A stretch of DNA of 64,000 nt from Pseudomonadota bacterium (GTDB lineage: Bacteria > Pseudomonadota > Gammaproteobacteria > Acidiferrobacterales > Acidiferrobacteraceae), in assembly GCA_021819245.1 (NCBI GenBank), contig JAKARI010000004.1, positions 1 to 64,000 of the forward strand, in the 5' to 3' direction. Positions 29,272-37,590 of the stretch are shown piece by piece (position 1 is the stretch's first letter; every line of letters starts with the position of its first letter). The notes under the pieces were generated by a model. That model did no database searches. It was not told where the DNA came from and worked only from the letters and a program-made list of their open reading frames with translations. A program made the translations under genes and the position numbers.

Positions 29272-30066
29272 TCAAAGCCCTCGCAACATGAATGCCGTCA
29301 TGATGAAATCAAGGCCCAGGATCGCCAGCGATGAACTCACCACCGTGCGCGTCGTGGCGAGACTCACCCCTTCGGAGGTGGGCTTGGCATCATAGCCCTC
29401 GAATACCGCGATCCAGCTCACGACAAAACCGAACACCACGCTTTTGACAAGGCCGCCCATGATGTCGTTTGTCACGCTCACACCGCTTTGCATCTGCGAC
29501 CAGAACACGCCCCCATCCAACCCCAGGTCGCTCACCGCCACGATATAGGCGGCGATGATCCCGATCGCGCTAAAGGTCATCGCAAGCAGAGGCACCGCGA
29601 TCCATCCTGCCCAAAACCGCGGCGCCACGACCCGCGGCAGCGGATCGACCGCCATCATCTCCATGCCGTCGAGCTGCTCGGTCGCCTTCATGAGCCCGAT
29701 CTCGGCGGTCAGCGCCGAGCCCGCGCGGCCGGCAAAAAGCAGTGCCGTCAATACCGGCCCAAGCTCGCGCACAAGCGACAACGCGACCAGCAGTCCGAGC
29801 GATGACTGGGCATCATAACGCACCAGGGTATTGTAGCCCTGAAGCGCGAGGATCATACCGACGAAGGCCCCCGACACCACCACGATGACGAATGTCAGCA
29901 CGCCGGTCATGTAGAGCTGTTGAACGATGAGCCGCCCGCGCCTCAAGGCCACGCCCAGGGCCGGCATGAGCCGGGCCATAAACAGCGTGGCGTGGCCCAG
30001 GCGGCGTACGCCCTCGATGACGCGGCGCCCAAGCCCGCCGATCATGTCCGCCGCGCCCGCGGTCAT
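29272..30066 (-). CDS. mlaE: Phospholipid transport permease MlaE
   Basis: Permease of the Mla retrograde/anterograde phospholipid ABC transporter. Family motifs are FVGMILALQGYNTL, LSLVRELGPVLTALLFAGRAGSALTAEIGLMKATEQLDGMEMM and the C-terminal SWIAVFEGYDAKPTSEGVSLATTRTVV. At 264 residues it is standard. Its ATG overlaps the mlaF stop (ATGA). Confidence 0.96.
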   Translation of the reverse strand: MTAGAADMIGGLGRRVIEGVRRLGHATLFMARLMPALGVALRRGRLIVQQLYMTGVLTFVIVVVSGAFVGMILALQGYNTLVRYDAQSSLGLLVALSLVRELGPVLTALLFAGRAGSALTAEIGLMKATEQLDGMEMMAVDPLPRVVAPRFWAGWIAVPLLAMTFSAIGIIAAYIVAVSDLGLDGGVFWSQMQSGVSVTNDIMGGLVKSVVFGFVVSWIAVFEGYDAKPTSEGVSLATTRTVVSSSLAILGLDFIMTAFMLRGL

Positions 30067-30884
30067 GACGGCTCCCTCGCCAGGAGGTCGTCGAGATATC
30101 GCGGTGCCGGGTAATGAAAGGCCACCGGGCCATCCGGCAGGCCGCCTATGAACTGGCGCACCTCAGGGGCATCGGTGTTGTGCATGTCGGCGGGCGTCCC
30201 CTCGGCGATCACGTGTCCGTCTCCCAGAAGATAGATGTAGTCGGCGATCGAGCTGGCCTCGGCCACGTCGTGGGTCACGATGATCGAGGTCATGCCGAGC
30301 GCGTCGTTGAGCTCGCGTATCAACTTGACGATGACCCCCATGGAGATCGGATCGAGCCCGGCAAACGGCTCGTCATACATGACCATCATCGGATCGAGCA
30401 CGATCGCCCGTGCAAGCCCCACGCGCCGCGACATGCCGCCCGAAAGCTCGGATGGAAACAGCCGGCGCGCGCCGCGCAGGCCGACAAGCTCAAGCTTCAT
30501 CAACACAAGATCACGGATCAAGGCCTCCGGAAGGCGCGTATGCTCGCGTATCGGAAAGGCCACATTCTCATAGACATCGAGATCGGTGAGCAGGGCGCTC
30601 GACTGAAACAGCATGCCCATGCGCCGGCGCAGGGCAAACAGCGCCTTGCGCGGCAAGGAGCTGACCACCGCGCCTTCCACCGTCACCGCCCCGCGCGCGG
30701 GCACGAGCCGGCCGCCGATGAGGCTCAAAAGCGTCGTCTTGCCGGTACCGCTGCCGCCCATGATGGCCGTCACACTGCCCTTGGCGACCGTCAGATTCAG
30801 GCCCTGAAAGATCGGGCGCTCATCACGGTAAAACGCCAGGTCGCGCACCGTCACCAGGGGCTCGGTACTCTTCGGTCGATCCAC
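30063..30884 (-). CDS. mlaF: Phospholipid transport ATP-binding protein MlaF
   Basis: ATPase of the Mla transporter. Walker A is GGSGTGKTT, the signature is LSGGMSRRVGLARAIV, and Walker B is MMVMYDEPFAGLDPI, the last typical of MlaF. The 273-residue protein starts with GTG (30884), with AAGGA 6 bases upstream. It is the first gene of the whole minus-strand array that runs to tatC, so its promoter (in 30885-31173) may drive a transcript of up to 15 kb. No mlaA gene is in the array. Confidence 0.95.
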   Translation of the reverse strand: MDRPKSTEPLVTVRDLAFYRDERPIFQGLNLTVAKGSVTAIMGGSGTGKTTLLSLIGGRLVPARGAVTVEGAVVSSLPRKALFALRRRMGMLFQSSALLTDLDVYENVAFPIREHTRLPEALIRDLVLMKLELVGLRGARRLFPSELSGGMSRRVGLARAIVLDPMMVMYDEPFAGLDPISMGVIVKLIRELNDALGMTSIIVTHDVAEASSIADYIYLLGDGHVIAEGTPADMHNTDAPEVRQFIGGLPDGPVAFHYPAPRYLDDLLAREPS

Positions 30885-31113
30885 GGCCCATCCTTAAAAT
30901 GTTGTTGTCATGTCTGGCGCTGACCGCTTAGGCGCGCGGTCTGGCATTTCTCTTACCGCAAGGGCCTTCGCCGTATGCCCACCCGGGTCTTGGTGCCTGT
31001 CGGGGCGCGCGCGACATGTCCCACAAGCATGCCACATCACGACCCCGACAACAAAACCGCCGCTCGACACGAAAGCGGTCCCCGTCAATCGTCTGCGACA
31101 GGCGGCAGGGGCA

Positions 31114-31142
31114 TGGGCAAAACCCCACGCCTCGCCTATAAT
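31114..31142 (+). promoter_or_regulatory. Predicted sigma-70 promoter for the outer-membrane protein gene
   Basis: A perfect -10 hexamer TATAAT (31137-31142) stands in GC-rich DNA, with TGGGCA (31114-31119) 17 bases upstream matching four of six -35 consensus positions. Transcription would begin near 31149 and give a 25-base leader before the GTG at 31174, including GGGGGAG as ribosome-binding site. Confidence 0.6.
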
Positions 31143-31173
31143 CCCGGCGGCCCCATCGGGCCCGGGGGGAGTC

Positions 31174-31743
31174 GTGAATCGCCTATATCGTCGTCTTGCG
31201 CTACTTGCTGTCCTTGCGCTGGCCGCCCCGGCGGCATTCGCCGAGGATGCCCTGATCCTCACAGTCGGCGCCATGCATCTGGCCCACACCCACCAGAGCG
31301 TGGCCGGCAATGAGAGCGGATTGAACACGTTTGGCAGCAACGTCTTTGGCATCGCCTGGGAGAAACGCCACTATAACGGCATCGCCTACGGGGGCGAACT
31401 GCTGCTTTCTACCAACACCGTCGCCAATGCAGGCGGCAACGGTCAGGTCGCCTCACGGGCCTTGCTCGTGACCCTCAAGAAATACCACCGCCCCTGGGCG
31501 CACGTGTATCCCTACATAGGCGCAGGGGTGGGCCTCATGGACACCCAGGTGAGCGGGGTGGCCGGCGGGGCCGGCGTGGGGCCGGCCGTCGAGGTCGACG
31601 GCGGCGTGGAGCTCGAATGGGCGCATAGCCTGGGCTTTTACACCGAACTGCGCGGCCTCTATGCCCCAAGCGGCGTCATCTACGGGACGCGCGTCAATAT
31701 GTCCGGGGTGGGCCTGTACGCGGGGATCAGCCTACTCTTTTAG
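31174..31743 (+). CDS. Predicted outer-membrane beta-barrel protein
   Basis: 189 residues beginning with GTG (31174) after GGGGGAG; the ORF-track start is 88 codons too early. A signal peptide (LALLAVLALAAPAAFA) precedes an OmpA-like eight-strand barrel pattern: YNGIAYGGELLLSTN, WAHVYPYIGAGVGLMD, FYTELRGLYAP, ending with VGLYAGISLLF, a C-terminal aromatic strand suited to BAM recognition. I cannot name a family or function. It is divergent from mlaF and overlaps the DUF72-like gene tail-to-tail by 4 bases. Confidence 0.8.
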   Translation: MNRLYRRLALLAVLALAAPAAFAEDALILTVGAMHLAHTHQSVAGNESGLNTFGSNVFGIAWEKRHYNGIAYGGELLLSTNTVANAGGNGQVASRALLVTLKKYHRPWAHVYPYIGAGVGLMDTQVSGVAGGAGVGPAVEVDGGVELEWAHSLGFYTELRGLYAPSGVIYGTRVNMSGVGLYAGISLLF

Positions 31744-32378
31744 GCCAGCAGATCGGCCAGCAGCAGGGCCTCCTCGACCCCGGAAAGGGCGGTCGCAGGA
31801 TCACAGAAAAAGAGCGCCGATCCCGCCTTGGCCTCCACGGCGGCAAGCCCCTGCAAGGCCGCGCCCAGCGTGCGCCGGTCGATGCGATCGACAAGACTCA
31901 CAGCAAACGGCCCGGCGGGCGGGCGCCCCTGCCCCGGACGGCCGCATACCCCGACTCCTAAGGCGGCAAGCGCGGCGCGGCACCCGGCCGGACACGTGCG
32001 GATATCGGCAGCCACGGGCAGCACCTGCGCCAAGGCGGCAAGCGGCCCTTTATGAACCGCCTCCAGCCGTCGCAGCCGCACGAGGCAGCCGGCGACCACG
32101 GGATGGGGCCAGGCCGCGACCTGCGCCACGCGCGCCAGATGGGCCTCCGAGACCTCCAGCACCATACGAAAATCCCCCGGCGCGTCCTCACTGAAGGCCG
32201 CAAGCCGCGCAGGATCCGGGCCCCAGGCCCGCGCCGGCATGAGCAGCGCCGGATAGCGGTGACTGTAAAAAAGAAAGCGCCATTCGGAAGGCAGATCCTC
32301 GGGGTAGAAAGCGCCTCGCCAGGTGGCATGGGTGTAGCCGCGCGCGCCAACGAGCAGGGGGGTCAGGCCATTCGTCAT
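31740..32378 (-). CDS. Diverged DUF72 (YecE)-like protein
   Basis: 212 residues from ATG 32378. The N-terminus LLVGARGYTHATWRGAFYPEDLPSEWRFLFYSHRY parallels the DUF72 opening (IGTSGWxYxxWxGxFYPxxL), but later motifs are weak and the protein is shorter than YecE (about 270). The function of DUF72 is unknown. An earlier start in the same frame (32513) is possible but has no ribosome-binding site and poor codon choice. It is convergent with the outer-membrane protein gene. Confidence 0.65.
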   Translation of the reverse strand: MTNGLTPLLVGARGYTHATWRGAFYPEDLPSEWRFLFYSHRYPALLMPARAWGPDPARLAAFSEDAPGDFRMVLEVSEAHLARVAQVAAWPHPVVAGCLVRLRRLEAVHKGPLAALAQVLPVAADIRTCPAGCRAALAALGVGVCGRPGQGRPPAGPFAVSLVDRIDRRTLGAALQGLAAVEAKAGSALFFCDPATALSGVEEALLLADLLA

Positions 32379-32637
32379 GGGCGCCCATGATAGCGGCCCC
32401 ATCCTCACCGCACCATCAACCCACCCGTCGAATGGAAACCCCCTGTGCGCCCCCACGACCCCGGGGGCGGCAACCCCAAAGCCACACATCCCCGCACATG
32501 CCTCGAGCGACACACCCTATTCGGCAGGCCTTGCCCTGTGGTTGAGCCCTGAAGGGCCCCCTCCCCGTCCCTGCGACCACCCCCGCTCACGACGCGCCGT
32601 AAAGGGCATCCGCTCCAGTCGACTCATGGGCCGAACC

Positions 32638-32873
32638 ATGACGCAACGGGGGTTCGCAATGAGTCCGCTGCGGTGCTGCGCGAAGCGCAGGCAGGGCACA
32701 CCCTCATCGTGACCCGCAACGGGCTGCCGGTGGCCGGGCTCCGGCCGGTTCAGCCGCGCCGGTTCGTGCCACGGGTCGTCGTCGCCGAGACCGCCGCACG
32801 CGCGCCCCGCATTGACGGCGCCCGCTTCCATACCGATATGGATGCCGCAATCGACCAATCCGTCGATGGCTGA
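32638..32873 (+). pseudogene. Remnant of a Phd/VapB-type antitoxin gene
   Basis: The frame ending at 32873 reads RNESAAVLREAQAGHTLIVTRNGLPVAGLRP, clearly the DNA-binding and dimerisation part of a Phd/YefM/VapB-type antitoxin, but no ATG opens this frame. An ATG at 32638 (MTQRG) lies in another frame and would join it if one G were restored to the run of five G at 32648-32652. A GTG at 32673 could start a truncated form. It overlaps the toxin remnant by 8 bases, as intact vapBC pairs do. Confidence 0.65.
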
Positions 32874-33246
32874 GCAAAGCCGGGGCTGCTCGGCACATCG
32901 GTCGTGATTGACCACGACATCCTTAAGGATGCGATCCGGCGTCCTGACGAGTCTGCCATCGCCGCTGTGACCCTTGCCGAACGGGCCGCCGGGCCGCATG
33001 CCCCACGCAACGAGGAGGGGCGCGCCCGACGCCAGGACCGGCTGCAATGGACCGCGGCGACAGGGGAAGCGCCGCCTTTATGATGGCGAGGCCGCCCGTC
33101 AGTACGGCCGGATGTTCGCAGCCGCCAAGGCCGCCGGGCCATCCCGTCGCGTACGCCCGGCGGCCCTGCTCATGGCCCCTACCGCGGCGGCCAATGGCCG
33201 GCCGCTGTCCACCCGTCACCCTTCCGGCTTCGCTGCCCGCACATAA
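32866..33246 (+). pseudogene. Remnant of a PIN-domain (VapC-type) toxin gene
   Basis: Three frames must be joined: an ATG at 32866 (MAEQSRG), then 32883-33083 (GLLGTSVVIDHD and AIAAVTLAERAAGPHAPR), then 33082-33246 (DGEAARQYGRMFAAAKAAG and LLMAPTAAANGRPLSTRHP). Together they cover a whole PIN domain. Besides two frameshifts, acidic active-site residues are lost: LLDTS is LLGTS, the PADLLIA-type Asp is Ala, and the final DF is GF. The gene is therefore inactive. The gene-free flanks 32379-32637 and 33247-33483 show nothing else. Confidence 0.75.
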
Positions 33247-33483
33247 CTCGTGAGGATCATGATTCTCAGGCCTCCCCATGCCCCGCGAGAGATTCGCCGC
33301 GCACGACGAGGCCGTATCCGTCCTGAGGGGGCCAATAATGGGGGCGCGGGCCAGGATACGCCTAGCCGCTGCCTAACATTCGCCTCGCGCCCGGGCGTGG
33401 CGGCTCAATGTCCCGGCGCGGCGCCATCGACGGCCTGCCGCGCCAACCACTACAATGGCCGTGCGTGGGGGACGGGGCCAATC

Positions 33484-34566
33484 ATGAAGTTCGATCTTTT
33501 CTATGAGCTGGCGGTGCCGGATTTCGCGGGGCGCAGCGAGCACCGGGTGTATGAGGAGACCCTAGAAGAGATCGCGCTCGCCGATACCCTTGGGTTTGGC
33601 ACGGCTTGGCTTACCGAGCACCACTTCATGCCGCAGTATGGGCACAGCTCGGCGCCCGACCTCTTTCTCGCAGCGGCCGCCCAGCGGACCCGGCGGATCC
33701 GTCTGGGCCAGGGCATCGTGCCCCTGCCCTATCATCACCCGCTGCATGTGGCCGAGCGCGCCGCGACCCTGGACATCCTCTCGGGGGGGCGGCTCGAGCT
33801 GGGCATCGGCCGGGGGTTCTCCCCGCAGGAATACGAGGCCTTCGGGGTCCGTACCGAGGACGGCCGAGCCCTCGTCGACGAGGGCCTCGAGATCCTGCTC
33901 AAGGCCTTCACCGAACCCGGGCCCATTCATTTCCAGGGCCGCCACTTCCGGTTCGCCGATGTCGCGGTGCGCCCGCGCCCGCTCCAGCAGCCCCACCCGC
34001 CCTTGTGGATGGCGGCGGTAAGCCCCGAGAGCTTCGAACTCGCCGCGCGCCTGGGGCTCGGGGTGCTGGCCGGCCCCTTTAAGCCGTGGTTCATGATCAA
34101 GGAAGACATCCGCCGGTATCGTGCGGCCTATGCCCGGCACCACGGCGCGCACCCCGCGCGAGCGCCGCGCGTGGGGATGACGCTCGGAATCTTTTGCCTG
34201 GCCGACGGGAAGGCGGCGCGCGCCATCGCACGCACCAACATCACGTGGTTTTACCGGGAACTGCTGCGCCTGACCGCGCCGGTCCTGTCGCGCCTGCAAA
34301 ACGGTTATGAGTATTACCGTAGGTTCGGGGCGCTGGCGCCGCTTTTGAAGGGGGGGGTCAACCTCCCCCTCCTCGAGCGCCTGGGCATGGTGGTGGCCGG
34401 CGACCCGGACCACTGCCGCACGCGTCTTAAGGCCTACGCCGAGGCGGGCGTCGATCATCTGCTGTGCGCCGTCGGCGCCGGGGCAAGCCCCACGGACCAG
34501 AACCGTGAGGCCCTCACGCTCCTGAGCAAGCAGGTCCTGCCGGCGTTTTCCCCGTGCGCGTCCTGA
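33484..34566 (+). CDS. Luciferase-like (LLM class) flavin-dependent oxidoreductase
   Basis: F420- or FMN-dependent monooxygenase-like protein of 360 residues from ATG 33484; the 78 codons before it in the track are non-homologous. It shows the bacterial-luciferase-family pattern AWLTEHHFMPQYG, LGQGIVPLPYHHPLHVAERAATLDILSGGRLELGIGRG and PLWMAAVSPESFELAARLGLGVL. The substrate is unknown. It overlaps the downstream SDR by 13 bases, so the two are likely coexpressed and may act on one substrate. It follows a decayed toxin-antitoxin locus. Confidence 0.85.
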   Translation: MKFDLFYELAVPDFAGRSEHRVYEETLEEIALADTLGFGTAWLTEHHFMPQYGHSSAPDLFLAAAAQRTRRIRLGQGIVPLPYHHPLHVAERAATLDILSGGRLELGIGRGFSPQEYEAFGVRTEDGRALVDEGLEILLKAFTEPGPIHFQGRHFRFADVAVRPRPLQQPHPPLWMAAVSPESFELAARLGLGVLAGPFKPWFMIKEDIRRYRAAYARHHGAHPARAPRVGMTLGIFCLADGKAARAIARTNITWFYRELLRLTAPVLSRLQNGYEYYRRFGALAPLLKGGVNLPLLERLGMVVAGDPDHCRTRLKAYAEAGVDHLLCAVGAGASPTDQNREALTLLSKQVLPAFSPCAS

Positions 34567-35513
34567 TCACGGGGGCCGCGGGCCGCCTGGGGCAGGTCCT
34601 GGTCCCGATGCTGCAAGACGACCCGCGCATCACGGAGCTGATCGTGCATGACTGGCGGCCGATCGCGCCCCGCCAAGGAAAGATCCGGGTGGTATGCGGC
34701 GATATCCGCGATCCCGCCCTGGGCCGGGCGGCACAAGAGGCCGATGCCGTGGTGCACATGGCGTTCGTGGTCATCGAAGGCGACCTCGGCCGCGAGCGGG
34801 GTAACCGGGCCTTGGCGCGCGCCATCAATATCGACGGGACCCAGGCCCTGGTCGAGGCCCTAAGGCCCGAGGCCCGCCTCGTCCAGCTCTCGAGCGCCTC
34901 GGTGTATGGCACAAGCGGCGTGCCCGTGACCGAATCCGCCCCGCTGCGGCCCCTGGAAGGTTTTCGTTATGCCGAAGATAAAGTACGCGCCGAGGAGATC
35001 GTGATCGCGGCCGAACGTGACGGGCTCTGCGCCCTGCGGCTGCGCCCCCATATCATCCTGGGCCCCCACGCCCAGCCGTTTTTGCGTGCGGTACTGCGTC
35101 TGCCCTTCTATCCGCGCCTGCCGCCCCCGGCCCCGCCCCTGCAGGTCGTGCACGAATGGGATGTCGCGGTGGCCATCCAGGCGGCACTTTTTGCGCAGGC
35201 GACCGGGGCGGTCAATCTCGCCTGCAAGGACACACTGTCATTCGAGGCCATGCAAAGGTCCCTGCATCGCTTCGTGCTGGGCGTAGATCCCACATGGGCG
35301 CAGCGCGCGGCGCGCCTTGCCTTCCGTTACCTGGGCATCGGCCCCGACCCGGCGTGGAGCGCGGGCCTTAACCGCCCACTCGTCTTAGACAGCACCCGCG
35401 CGCGCGAGGTCCTTGGCTGGGAGCCGCGCTTTGCGCGCGCAGCCGATGTGCTCGCCGATACCTTCCGGCGGCCCGTTTCGAGCAGGTCCGGGGCCGCGAC
35501 GCGATTCCGCTAG
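34554..35513 (+). CDS. NAD-dependent epimerase/dehydratase family protein (extended SDR)
   Basis: 319-residue extended SDR starting with GTG inside the end of the LLM gene. The N-terminal nucleotide-binding motif is ITGAAGRLG, with an acidic residue (HDW) after beta-2. The catalytic Ser (LSSASVYG) and YAEDK (Tyr-x-x-x-Lys) are intact. DSTRAREVLGWEPRF near the C-terminus is typical of sugar-nucleotide or ketone-reducing extended SDRs. The substrate is unknown; tight coupling to the luciferase-like gene suggests one pathway. Confidence 0.85.
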   Translation: MRVLITGAAGRLGQVLVPMLQDDPRITELIVHDWRPIAPRQGKIRVVCGDIRDPALGRAAQEADAVVHMAFVVIEGDLGRERGNRALARAINIDGTQALVEALRPEARLVQLSSASVYGTSGVPVTESAPLRPLEGFRYAEDKVRAEEIVIAAERDGLCALRLRPHIILGPHAQPFLRAVLRLPFYPRLPPPAPPLQVVHEWDVAVAIQAALFAQATGAVNLACKDTLSFEAMQRSLHRFVLGVDPTWAQRAARLAFRYLGIGPDPAWSAGLNRPLVLDSTRAREVLGWEPRFARAADVLADTFRRPVSSRSGAATRFR

Positions 35514-35521
35514 GGCCTCAC

Positions 35522-36331
35522 CTATTCGCCAAGGTTCAAGAGGCGTCCATGCACGCGGGCGTCACGGAAGGTGCGCAGAAAGACCAAAAGACCAAGCCCC
35601 AGATAGGCAAGGTTGATCGCGGCCGCCTTCCACAGCGACTGGTATAAAATGACATGGTGAAACATGAGCGCGCGCATGGCCGTAAACACATAGGCCGCGG
35701 GCAGGGCGTGGGCTACGACCTGCAGCGCCGGCGGCAGGATCGAGATCGGGTAATAGATGCCGCTCAAGGGCGCAATCGCAAAGATCGCCGCCCAGGCCAG
35801 ATTCTCCGCCCCCAGTCCATAGCGCAGCACGAGCCCCGCGACCACAAGCCCGATCGACCAGCCCATGACGATCAGATTCATGAAGAGCGCGGCCAGCATC
35901 ACGCCCATCTCCCAGATCGGGAAATGATAGAACCAGTAGGCGCACAGCGCCGCCATGCCGCTCCCTACAAGCGTGCGCAAGAGGCTTATGGTAAAGAGCG
36001 CGCCCGCAAGCTCATAGGCGCGCAAGGGGCTCGCGAAGAGATGTCCCAGATTGCGCGAGTAGAGCTCCTCGAAAAACACCACCGACACCCCGAGCTGCCC
36101 GCGGAACATGACATCCCACAGCAAGGCCGCGGCCAAAAGCACGCCCGAGGCCTGCGCCAGATAGCTGCTGTGGTGGACGAGGTATTCACTGAGAAAGCCC
36201 CACAGCACGATCTGCATGGTCGGCCAGTAGGCGAGCTCGATGACGCGCGGCCACGAGCCCTTCAGGAGATAGAAGTAGCGCTCGATCATGGCGCCGATAC
36301 GCCGCAGGCTGGCCGCCGCCCCCGCGCTCAT
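35522..36331 (-). CDS. ABC-2 type transporter permease
   Basis: 269-residue membrane subunit with six hydrophobic segments. VVFFEELYSRNLGHLFASPLRAYEL and AIAPLSGIYYPISILPPALQVVAHALPAAYVFTAMRAL are ABC-2/NodJ-like signature regions. It follows its ATPase with a 4-base overlap and ends 8 bases from the convergent SDR gene. The exported substrate is unknown; the NodJ-like pattern suggests a polysaccharide, lipid or drug exporter. Confidence 0.88.
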   Translation of the reverse strand: MSAGAAASLRRIGAMIERYFYLLKGSWPRVIELAYWPTMQIVLWGFLSEYLVHHSSYLAQASGVLLAAALLWDVMFRGQLGVSVVFFEELYSRNLGHLFASPLRAYELAGALFTISLLRTLVGSGMAALCAYWFYHFPIWEMGVMLAALFMNLIVMGWSIGLVVAGLVLRYGLGAENLAWAAIFAIAPLSGIYYPISILPPALQVVAHALPAAYVFTAMRALMFHHVILYQSLWKAAAINLAYLGLGLLVFLRTFRDARVHGRLLNLGE

Positions 36332-37068
36332 AACTGCGACCGCCCGCGAGCCATGTCCAGAAACACCTCCTCGAGGGTCTCGCGCCCATACTTGTCTACC
36401 AGATCAGCCGGCGCCCCGCGGTCGAATATCCGTCCATGGCGCAGCATGATCACCTCATGGCACAGGCGCTCGACCTCCAGCATGTTGTGCGAGGCCAGCA
36501 CCACCCCGGCGCCGCTTGCCTTCTGATAGTCGCGCAGATAGGTGCGCAGGCGGTCGGCGGTATCCGGATCCAGGGATGCGGTGGGCTCATCGAGCAGCAG
36601 GAGCTGGGGGCGATTGATGAGGGCCTTGGCAAGCGAGGCGCGGGTCTTCTGGCCGGCCGACAGCCGCCCATAGGGGCGATCGAGGAGCCCTGCAAGATCC
36701 AGGTCATGGGCGAGCTCGGCGATCCGCGCGCGCGCGTCGCGCACCCCATAGAGCCCGGCATAGACACGCAGATTCTGATAGACCGTCAGGCGATGCGGGA
36801 GATCCACATACGGCGACGAGAAATTGATGCGCGGCAGCACCCGGTAACGATGGCGCAGCAGGTCCTCGCCCAACACCCGGATCGATCCCGTGGTGGGCAA
36901 AAGCAGGCCCATGAGCATGGCCAATGTGGTGGTCTTGCCGGCGCCGTTGCCCCCCAAGAGGCCCAGCACTCGGCCGCTTGCGAGCTCGAAACTCAAAGAC
37001 GCGACCGCGGTGACCGTCCCGTAGCGCTTGCCAAGATCCGTCACCGCAATGGCGGCAGGCTCGGTCAC
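36328..37068 (-). CDS. ABC transporter ATP-binding protein
   Basis: 246-residue ATPase of a NodI/CcmA-type exporter. Walker A is GGNGAGKTT (Gly for the usual Pro/Asn), Q-loop region RINFSSPYVDLPHRLTVYQNL, signature LSAGQKTRASLAKALI (Ala in place of the second Gly), Walker B LLLLDEPTASLDPDT, and H-loop ASHNMLE. It overlaps both neighbours by 4 bases, giving a tight three-gene unit with the unknown protein and the permease. Confidence 0.92.
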   Translation of the reverse strand: MTEPAAIAVTDLGKRYGTVTAVASLSFELASGRVLGLLGGNGAGKTTTLAMLMGLLLPTTGSIRVLGEDLLRHRYRVLPRINFSSPYVDLPHRLTVYQNLRVYAGLYGVRDARARIAELAHDLDLAGLLDRPYGRLSAGQKTRASLAKALINRPQLLLLDEPTASLDPDTADRLRTYLRDYQKASGAGVVLASHNMLEVERLCHEVIMLRHGRIFDRGAPADLVDKYGRETLEEVFLDMARGRSQL

Positions 37069-37502
37069 CTCCCGGAATCCAGGGCCTGGGCGAGGGTCAG
37101 GAGTCGCTGGCCGGCGGCGGTATCGGCCTTGGCCGCGGCCGCCACCGCCTCATAATAGCCCGCCAGAAACTCCGGCAGGGCGCGCGCCACGAGCGGCCGG
37201 CGCAGCCGCGAGACCGCGGCCAGGTCCCAATGGGCCGCGAGATGGCGGTGCGGGGCCGCGCTGCACACGCGCGCCGCCCACACCTGCGTGTCCGGACCCT
37301 CCTCGTGGGCACGGACCGCCAGGCAGAAGGCCTCGCGTCCCGCGCCGATCCCGACAAACGGCCCGCGATACTCGACCCGCAGGGCGGCTGCGATCTGCGA
37401 CAGGATACGGCCCATGCGCGCCAAGGCCTCATCCAGGGCCCGGTCGGGACGCCGCTTGGGGTCCCGGGCGCAGTCGCTCAACACCATGAGAAAAGGTTCC
37501 AC
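37065..37502 (-). CDS. Uncharacterised protein coupled to an ABC exporter
   Basis: 145 residues from a GTG at 37502, preceded by GGGGGAGGT; the ORF-track start 155 codons upstream would run through kdsD. The sequence is mainly helical (RALDEALARMGRILSQIAAAL; FLAGYYEAVAAAAKADTAAGQRLLTLAQAL), without a signal peptide or membrane segment, so it is probably cytosolic. I do not recognise the family. It overlaps the ATPase start (ATGA), so it is translated with the exporter and is likely an accessory or regulator of it. Confidence 0.7.
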   Translation of the reverse strand: MEPFLMVLSDCARDPKRRPDRALDEALARMGRILSQIAAALRVEYRGPFVGIGAGREAFCLAVRAHEEGPDTQVWAARVCSAAPHRHLAAHWDLAAVSRLRRPLVARALPEFLAGYYEAVAAAAKADTAAGQRLLTLAQALDSGR

Positions 37503-37590
37503 GATACCTCCCCCGGATACAGCGGGCATTATAGAGACTTTTCGGGGTGGATTGGGGATCGGTGTGCAGTTTTTCGCTATACTGCTCCCA

